64,000 bases of DNA from Amphirosellinia nigrospora (Eukaryota > Ascomycota > Sordariomycetes > Xylariales > Xylariaceae), in the NCBI GenBank assembly GCA_004123355.1, contig SCHM01000001.1:4828001-4892000 (forward strand), given 5' to 3'. Positions 58,946 through 64,000 of this stretch are shown here, one piece after another; position 1 is the stretch's first letter, and each line of letters opens with the position of its first letter. The notes under the pieces are model-generated. The model saw only the letters and a list, made by a program, of their open reading frames with translations, was not told where the DNA came from and made no database searches. Position numbers and translations under genes: made by a program.

Positions 58946-60492
58946 TTATTTTGCAGGCCTCGCAGATTTTCTCCCAGAGCTAGAGCACATACCAGGCTGC
59001 AATGCAAATGCCTTAGCTTGCAACAAAATTCGCACGAATACGTGGAAATTGGGATCATTGTGCGAGTGGAACTTGTTCAAACCTCGATGATCCGTGTCGA
59101 GCGTGATGACTCTGCCATGTCGAAGGAGGCCATGTTTCGGGCGAACAATCTACAGCCGCGGTTTAGACAAAAATTGCAAGCAAGCTACGGATCACACAAC
59201 GTACCGATCCCAAGACAAACTTGCCCATTCGCTCAGGGCGCATCTCCAGGACATCGCAGATATACAGCTGTGGCTGGTAAGGATGATACGGAAGGACGTA
59301 TCCATCATAGAATTCAGACTCGAGATCTAGAATTGCCGGGCCATCGACGGACATGAATTCGTGTAGACTTGATGACGAGCCGCGAAAGAATGCCATACAC
59401 GAGAGACAGGAGGCTACAAATGCAGCGTATGTGCCCCGGTGCGGCACGCCGAGGAAAATGATTCCCCTCGTCATGGCTGCCACATCCCTGGAGCGAGATT
59501 TGGCGAGGAGAAGTGCCTAGGGATTGATTTTAGCGATATGCCTGGGCTAAGACATGATTCTTTTGTCTTACCTTCTTCAATAAAAGACCACCGAAGCTGT
59601 GCGCAATGAAGATGATTGGACGATCCGGGTTGACCTGCGGAGAAAACGAATTGGTGTCAATAAACTTGACTACGATACAGCGGCTTTACCTTGTGTTGAC
59701 TCTCGATGTGCTCAAGAAGCCCAGAGGCATGGTCGTTGAATTCCATGTAGGCGGCATTCGAGTCCCAGCGCGTCTGGTGGTTTACCATGACGATCCTAGC
59801 GTCCTGGAAACCTATCGTCTGGGGAAGAAGCTCCGAAAGCCAGCGAACCTTGGTCTCGTTCGACCTGTAAGTCCAGGCACTCTCGGGCATGGAGCCAAGC
59901 CCGTGGATGGCGAAAATGCTAGCGATTAGTTAGGTGGGATTTTCGGCTTCCGTTGAATTCACCACATAACCTACTCGATGCTCGCGTCATGGCCGGGGTC
60001 ATATACGACCTCTGTCATGTTTAGCGGTTCGTGCACTCGGTAAGGTGTCCATGCGTCCATCGCCGTCGGCGTAAAGATGTGAAACGGCGTTATGGAAAAG
60101 CACCAATAAAGCATCCCGGCGAGAAGTGTGAGGTATAGAATGGTCTGAGTTACAAACTTGACCATTTCACCACTGAAAAAGCCACGGCGCGGAGGTCGAA
60201 AAGAGCTGATCACAAACTTGGCGTAATAGTATGTAACCGGGAAACTCATAAGCATCAGCCACCAACAAAATCCAATATAAGGCGACAGCGTGCCAACAAT
60301 CATCACCAAAGCAGCCTCTTTCGGCAAGCTGACGCCATTCTCGTCGTCGAAGGCCAGGGACCTGTCGGACCCTGGAGCGCTTCCTTCTGGCCGTGTTTGA
60401 GATCGTCTTGGGGAGTTGGAGTTGAATGTCGTGGTCGGCCTACGAAGGTGATTGTAGCCTGAATGATTTGATTCGCTGATATTGGTCTGCAT
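58946..60492 (-). CDS. membrane-anchored alpha/beta-hydrolase (fungal serine esterase of the type often fused to NACHT proteins)
   Basis: Exons (minus) 60492-59975, 59918-59690, 59634-59572, 59516-59205 and 59149-58946; four GT-AG introns of 55-56 bp; 442 codons including stop, with no frameshift. ATG 60492 starts MQTNISESNHSG. Two or three hydrophobic helices (about residues 60-130: LVMIVGTLSPYIGFCWWL, TILYLTLLAGMLYW) anchor the protein. The hydrolase core has AIHGLGSMPESAW (oxyanion region), AHSFGGLLLKKAL with the nucleophile Ser in HSFGG, and IIFLGVPHRGT; the late part, DTDHRGLNKF, supplies a possible His. Such domains usually precede STAND ATPases in fungi and cleave lipid-like esters; here no NACHT follows. 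A strong GTATGT donor at 58992 offers an alternative end joined to the Mpv17 frame. Confidence 0.82.
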
Positions 60493-60822
60493 ATCTCCAA
60501 GTGTGTGTTAGGGGTAGGTGAGAGCGGAGGGAGTTTTGCGAAGTTAGCAAGAGAAAGATAATTAAATGCTGATTGGATTGTTTCTCTTATTGTTTTTTAG
60601 AGATTCCAGACAGCTATAAACTGTTGCTACCCAATCTGACGTAATATCCGGCTTGTCATATGCCCTCGCTACGGGAATAAGTCAGGTCGTGCAGCTGAAA
60701 GCTGAGATGTAGCCAAGGTCCGTCCCCACGGCCTTCAGCCTGGGCATCAAAAGATTTATAGCTTTTGGTACCTTTCGCCGACAATAAGATTGAGTGAAAG
60801 CGGCCAGTGCCATCCGCATTCT
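60493..60822. promoter_or_regulatory. divergent promoter region
   Basis: 330 bp between the hydrolase start (-) and the DUF6601-like start (+). A TTAATTATC stretch lies near 60560. No defined element. Confidence 0.35.
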
Positions 60823-61749
60823 ATGTATGCAGCAATGGCGCTCTTAGAAGAAGCACCTCCGTTTCCAAAGGAAGTTTCTATCTTTAATAAGTTGACAGAC
60901 CAGGCGTTACCGTCAGACGCAAATGGTCTTGTCGCCGACCTTACCTGCGAGCTTCTCGAGGTTCTGTACCCTCACCTCGATCTTATTGCTCGCAAGTCCA
61001 GTTCCCATATTGACTCTTTGCACGTTCACCTGCGCAAACGGCGCACGATTCAAATCACAGAAGATGGCCACCTCCATCTTTTATGGGACGCGAGCACAAT
61101 TCTAATCAAGCCTCTTCCGACCTGTCTCCTGAGCCGGGATTTCTGGATATCGCATCTTCCAGCCGGCAGCGCTTCCCGGCGCCACGCCCTCGGGTTCATG
61201 CGAACGTATGCCTATTTGATCCGCTACCCATCCGACTTCATCATCGCCCAGAGAGAGAACTTGATCCCGCCAGTCAAAGGCGAGATCTGGCATAGTGATT
61301 TCGAAGCTTTTATCCGGAGCTTTCGCGCCACCGGCGACGATGAGGTGTCTCCGCGATGGCACTTTGGCCAGATCCGCCTCACGTGGCTGAACTGGGCAGT
61401 CAGGATCTTCCAGCCAAAGACGGCGACCCCATCCGGAGCCGTGTTCCGCAGGCTCTTCTACACGGAGCAGCACTACCAGACTGGGCAGTTTCTGAGGGAG
61501 TTCGGAGCCCCCATCTTGTTCATCTTCGCAACCCTGTCCTTGATTCTGTCCGCGATGCAAGTTGTGCTGGCTGCGAGGGCGAATGACCCTTGGAACACGT
61601 TTGCGTCGGTGAGCGCGTGGTTCTCGGTTGTTGTCATCATTGCAATAATTGCTATATTTTTAATGTTGGCTGTCATAGCCGTATATGTTTTTACACTGCA
61701 GCTCAGATTTGCCTTAAGAGCCCGAGCGAAGCGGGGAGCTATTGATTAA
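60823..61749 (+). CDS. fungal membrane protein of the DUF6601 type
   Basis: Single exon, 308 codons, no frameshift. ATG 60823 (MYAAMALLEEAPPFP) is the first start in frame. The body shows the pattern I associate with DUF6601: LLEVLYPHLDLIARKSSSHIDSLH, then ITEDGHLHLLWD, LGFMRTYAYLIRYPSDF and RWHFGQIRLTWLNWAVRIF. Two hydrophobic helices close the protein (PILFIFATLSLILSAMQ; WFSVVVIIAIIAIFLML), followed by a basic end. Function is unknown in all members. The family name is from memory; the match of motif order is good. It is convergent with the permease gene. Confidence 0.72.
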   Translation: MYAAMALLEEAPPFPKEVSIFNKLTDQALPSDANGLVADLTCELLEVLYPHLDLIARKSSSHIDSLHVHLRKRRTIQITEDGHLHLLWDASTILIKPLPTCLLSRDFWISHLPAGSASRRHALGFMRTYAYLIRYPSDFIIAQRENLIPPVKGEIWHSDFEAFIRSFRATGDDEVSPRWHFGQIRLTWLNWAVRIFQPKTATPSGAVFRRLFYTEQHYQTGQFLREFGAPILFIFATLSLILSAMQVVLAARANDPWNTFASVSAWFSVVVIIAIIAIFLMLAVIAVYVFTLQLRFALRARAKRGAID

Positions 61750-62159
61750 AAAATTGGTTAGATTTGCTCTGAACACCTCACGATACAAGCGGCATCACAC
61801 CTGGGGCTCGTGTGAATCAGACCTAAGGTCAGGAGGTTAAGGGTTGTAGAGTAGGAGGAGCTGCCGGGATGTTACTAAGTAGCATACAGGAATTGCTATC
61901 TAAATATCCCTCTACTTTTAGGGAAACTCGATTTACTTAAGAACAACTACTATCCAGTTGACAACGATCACAAAACCATATGATTTAGGAACCCGAAATT
62001 ATATCTGCTAGTTCCTGATCAACCATTGAGGTTCAATGGTGATCGGCAAGTGAATGAGTTGACTTGCGGGATCTTGAAGGCCTCGATGAATCTAACAAGT
62101 GTCAGTATTATAATTCAAACTACTCTTTCAGGGATGGGAAAGGAGTATAGCGGGGATAT
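61750..62159. other. convergent 3' spacer
   Basis: AT-rich spacer between the DUF6601-like gene (+) and the permease gene (-). No coding signal. It may include a few C-terminal codons of the permease if its stop at 62160 results from a base error. Confidence 0.45.
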
Positions 62160-63975
62160 TTACCCTTCAATAGAAGCATATAAGCCCAACCCAGACAACG
62201 AGAGGGAGGCCAGGAAAAACAACACGTGCCAAATGTTGGTTGCGACCTGAAAGGTACCTCCGGACCAGAATCCTCGAATGTACCGGTTGAAGCCGGTCAG
62301 ACCCCGAGAGTTTCTACCTTCTGCCGGATCAAATGTACCATTGTCACCTTCTTGATATCGTATCCGAGTGCGAGCCATGGTGGTATGGTGTACGACAAAT
62401 TGAGGAGGGCAGCCGCAGATATGATACTGACGAAGTAGACATATGCAGGGATGGCGGCGGCGATGACGAATGCGATGCTCCACCAAATTGGAACAATCGC
62501 GGCATAAAATATCTTCCCTCCTTTGGAAGTGATCAGGGGAGCCCTGAAGATGTCTACTAAGACATTGTTATAAAAGACCTTGATGCCAATGTTTCCGTAC
62601 AGCGCTGCGGCGATTAGACCACTTAAGAGAGTGAGTACGTTGCCTGTAAGTATTAGCCTTGTTGAATCGAAATACGGGCGAGTCAGAACTAACCGGCCGT
62701 TTGCCACCCGTAATTGGAGACCCCAAGATACGCCGGATTGAAGGTATACTGCCCTTGATAATAGTATATGAAACTTCCGAATACAACATAAGCAGTGTAA
62801 ATAACAGCTTGAGCGATGAACATTCCCTTCAGAAAATCATGTGGCCTCTTCATTTCTGCCATGAATTCGATGAATAATTGTAGGCCGGCGAAGGCCAATA
62901 CTCCTGAGAGTAAGCCATTAATAGACCCGATGAGATTCGTCGTGGGAAGACCTGCATGGGTGACTACAGGAGGATAATTGCCGTTGGCGTCTGGCGTGAT
63001 AGTCGTTGGGTCAATCGCGCCTGATTTTTGTCAGTTCATTCGACGACGTCGGATGAGGGTAACTTACTCCCAACAGATCCTAAAGTAGCTATTTGAAAAT
63101 TGGGCGGGTTGTGCGCAGTAGCGCCCATGGAGATGAAAATTGCCAAGATGTTTAGCCAGAATCCAAAGTTGGCGAGCCAGCCGAATGATCTCAACGTGCG
63201 GATTTGAGTCAGAAAGAATCCGACGACGACGAAGATCAGAGGACAGACGATGTAGCAGAGCCGGTACTTGGAAATTTCGGAGATGTTTTGCCCGAACAAG
63301 ATAGTCACTTGGCCTAGGATCAGCAGGAGAGCCACTGCTTGGAGGACGTTGACGACATGGCGAGCGATCGTTCCCCAGGCTCGGAACGCTAGATCGCCGT
63401 AATTACGTGCAGGAAATTCGTGGGAGTCAACCCCCATGAAGACCTTCCAGAGAAGATATCCACTATAAACACTAACGATGCCGAAGGCCGAGAAGATGCC
63501 AATGCCGGGGCCGTACCCGAGCGTACCGATCGCGAAGGGCACAGCAAATGGACCGAGAATATCGGTCGTGATCTATCTGGTCTATTAGCTATTTACTTCT
63601 CATGTTGCCCGCCTTGGTAGAACAGTCAATATTTACCAAGTAGAAGACTGCTCCCCACGAAGCTGTGCGGAACGCTCGGCTTGCATCTGCCCATTCTTCG
63701 TCGGTCACGGCCTGGCCACGGCTCACTCCAGTATGATGGCTATGCTCCTCATGTGTAGCCGTCTTCTTCTGCGAAGAGAAGAGGGTGCGCCACTGCCATT
63801 GCGGCGCCTCCAGAAGCAGCTGCTCTTCGCGGGTTCGCTGGGCGTAGTAGTGGTACTCCTCGAACGTCACCCTGGAATCGTGAACCTTGCGCTGTCGAGG
63901 TGGATAGTACGAACTGTGGGCCGGTGGTGACGGCGGCGTCGACGGCTCGTTGTTACTAGCAGTTTTCTCAGCCAT
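62160..63975 (-). CDS. amino-acid permease of the Aa_trans/AAAP family, one apparent frameshift
   Basis: Proton-coupled amino-acid transporter, related to fungal neutral amino-acid permeases. Exons (minus) 63975-63637, 63572-63068, 63020-62694 and 62643-62160; introns 47-64 bp, GT-AG. About 552 codons. The hydrophilic N-terminus has EEYHYYAQRTREEQ and ends in FRTASWGAVFYLITTDILGP, the start of helix 1. About eleven helices follow, including GTLGYGPGIGIFSAF, SINGLLSGVLAFAGLQLFIEF with MAEMKRPHDF, and IPPWLALGYDIKK. The GG at 62347-62348 is one base short before DNGTFDPAEG; with it the exons sum to whole codons. The C-terminus (GLYASIEG) is shorter than I expect for the family. Start ATG at 63975 lies 25 bp from the window end. 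Confidence 0.9.
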
Positions 63976-64000
63976 CGTTGCTTGGCGACGGGATTCTGGA

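Noticed and set aside
6447-63975. Programmed ribosomal frameshifting or stop-codon readthrough as a general explanation for the broken frames
   Set aside because: Sites are scattered, differ in sequence and direction, lack a common slippery heptamer, and affect unrelated housekeeping genes; base errors explain them more simply.
1-64000. CRISPR array, insertion sequences, bacterial-type operons or riboswitches
   Set aside because: No regular direct repeats with spacers and no transposase text; the window is plainly eukaryotic with spliceosomal introns.

Overview
The window is nuclear DNA of a filamentous ascomycete (Pezizomycotina; Sordariomycetes is likely, the order is not determined). Evidence: short spliceosomal introns of about 47-262 bp with GTANGT donors and CTRAC-type branch sites, long pyrimidine-rich leaders, large gene-free spacers, a eukaryotic tRNA-Gly, and fungal families such as PAS kinase, HUT1, MSG5, TPT1, EFG1 and SEA4/Mio.

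Layout: 1-5.2 kb is gene-free. 5.2-9.2 kb holds a long leader and a class I cAMP phosphodiesterase (+). 11.3-15.7 kb holds a PAS-domain protein kinase (+), convergent with a TBC Rab-GAP (-, 16.3-18.8 kb). The GAP shares a 0.8 kb divergent promoter with a WGDF/DFGEF-motif protein (+, 19.5-21.4 kb). A 4.3 kb spacer rich in a short AGGTAGGT/ACCTAGGT motif leads to a triple-KH RNA-binding protein (+, 25.7-27.0 kb), then the HUT1 UDP-galactose transporter homolog (+, 28.6-30.0 kb) and an MSG5-type MAPK phosphatase (-, 31.2-33.6 kb). After a 7.5 kb spacer come a fungal-specific Ser/Arg-rich protein (+, 41.1-44.4 kb), tRNA-Gly(GCC), Tpt1 (+), a dsRNA-binding protein (-), Efg1 (-), SEA4/Mio (+), a coiled-coil protein (-), a broken multi-pass membrane protein (+), an Mpv17/PMP22 protein and a membrane-anchored serine hydrolase (both -), a DUF6601-like membrane protein (+) and an Aa_trans amino-acid permease (-, running to the window edge).

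The genes are mostly unlinked housekeeping and signalling functions. Several act in nutrient and stress signalling: cAMP breakdown, PAS kinase, the TORC1-regulating SEA complex, MAPK shut-off and a KH protein related to S. pombe Rnc1.

The dominant oddity is that most conserved genes carry one or more frameshifts, usually one base short in a homopolymer or one dinucleotide unit gained or lost. When the missing or extra base is counted, the exon sums close to whole codons in nearly every gene. This reads as uncorrected sequence error rather than decay, and the coordinates below therefore span 'broken' genes that are probably functional in the organism. I did not find a convincing new multi-gene system. 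The best leads are TCAT repeats downstream of the MAPK phosphatase close to its candidate KH regulator, a possible hydrolase-Mpv17 fusion by splicing, and the TBC/WGDF divergent pair.
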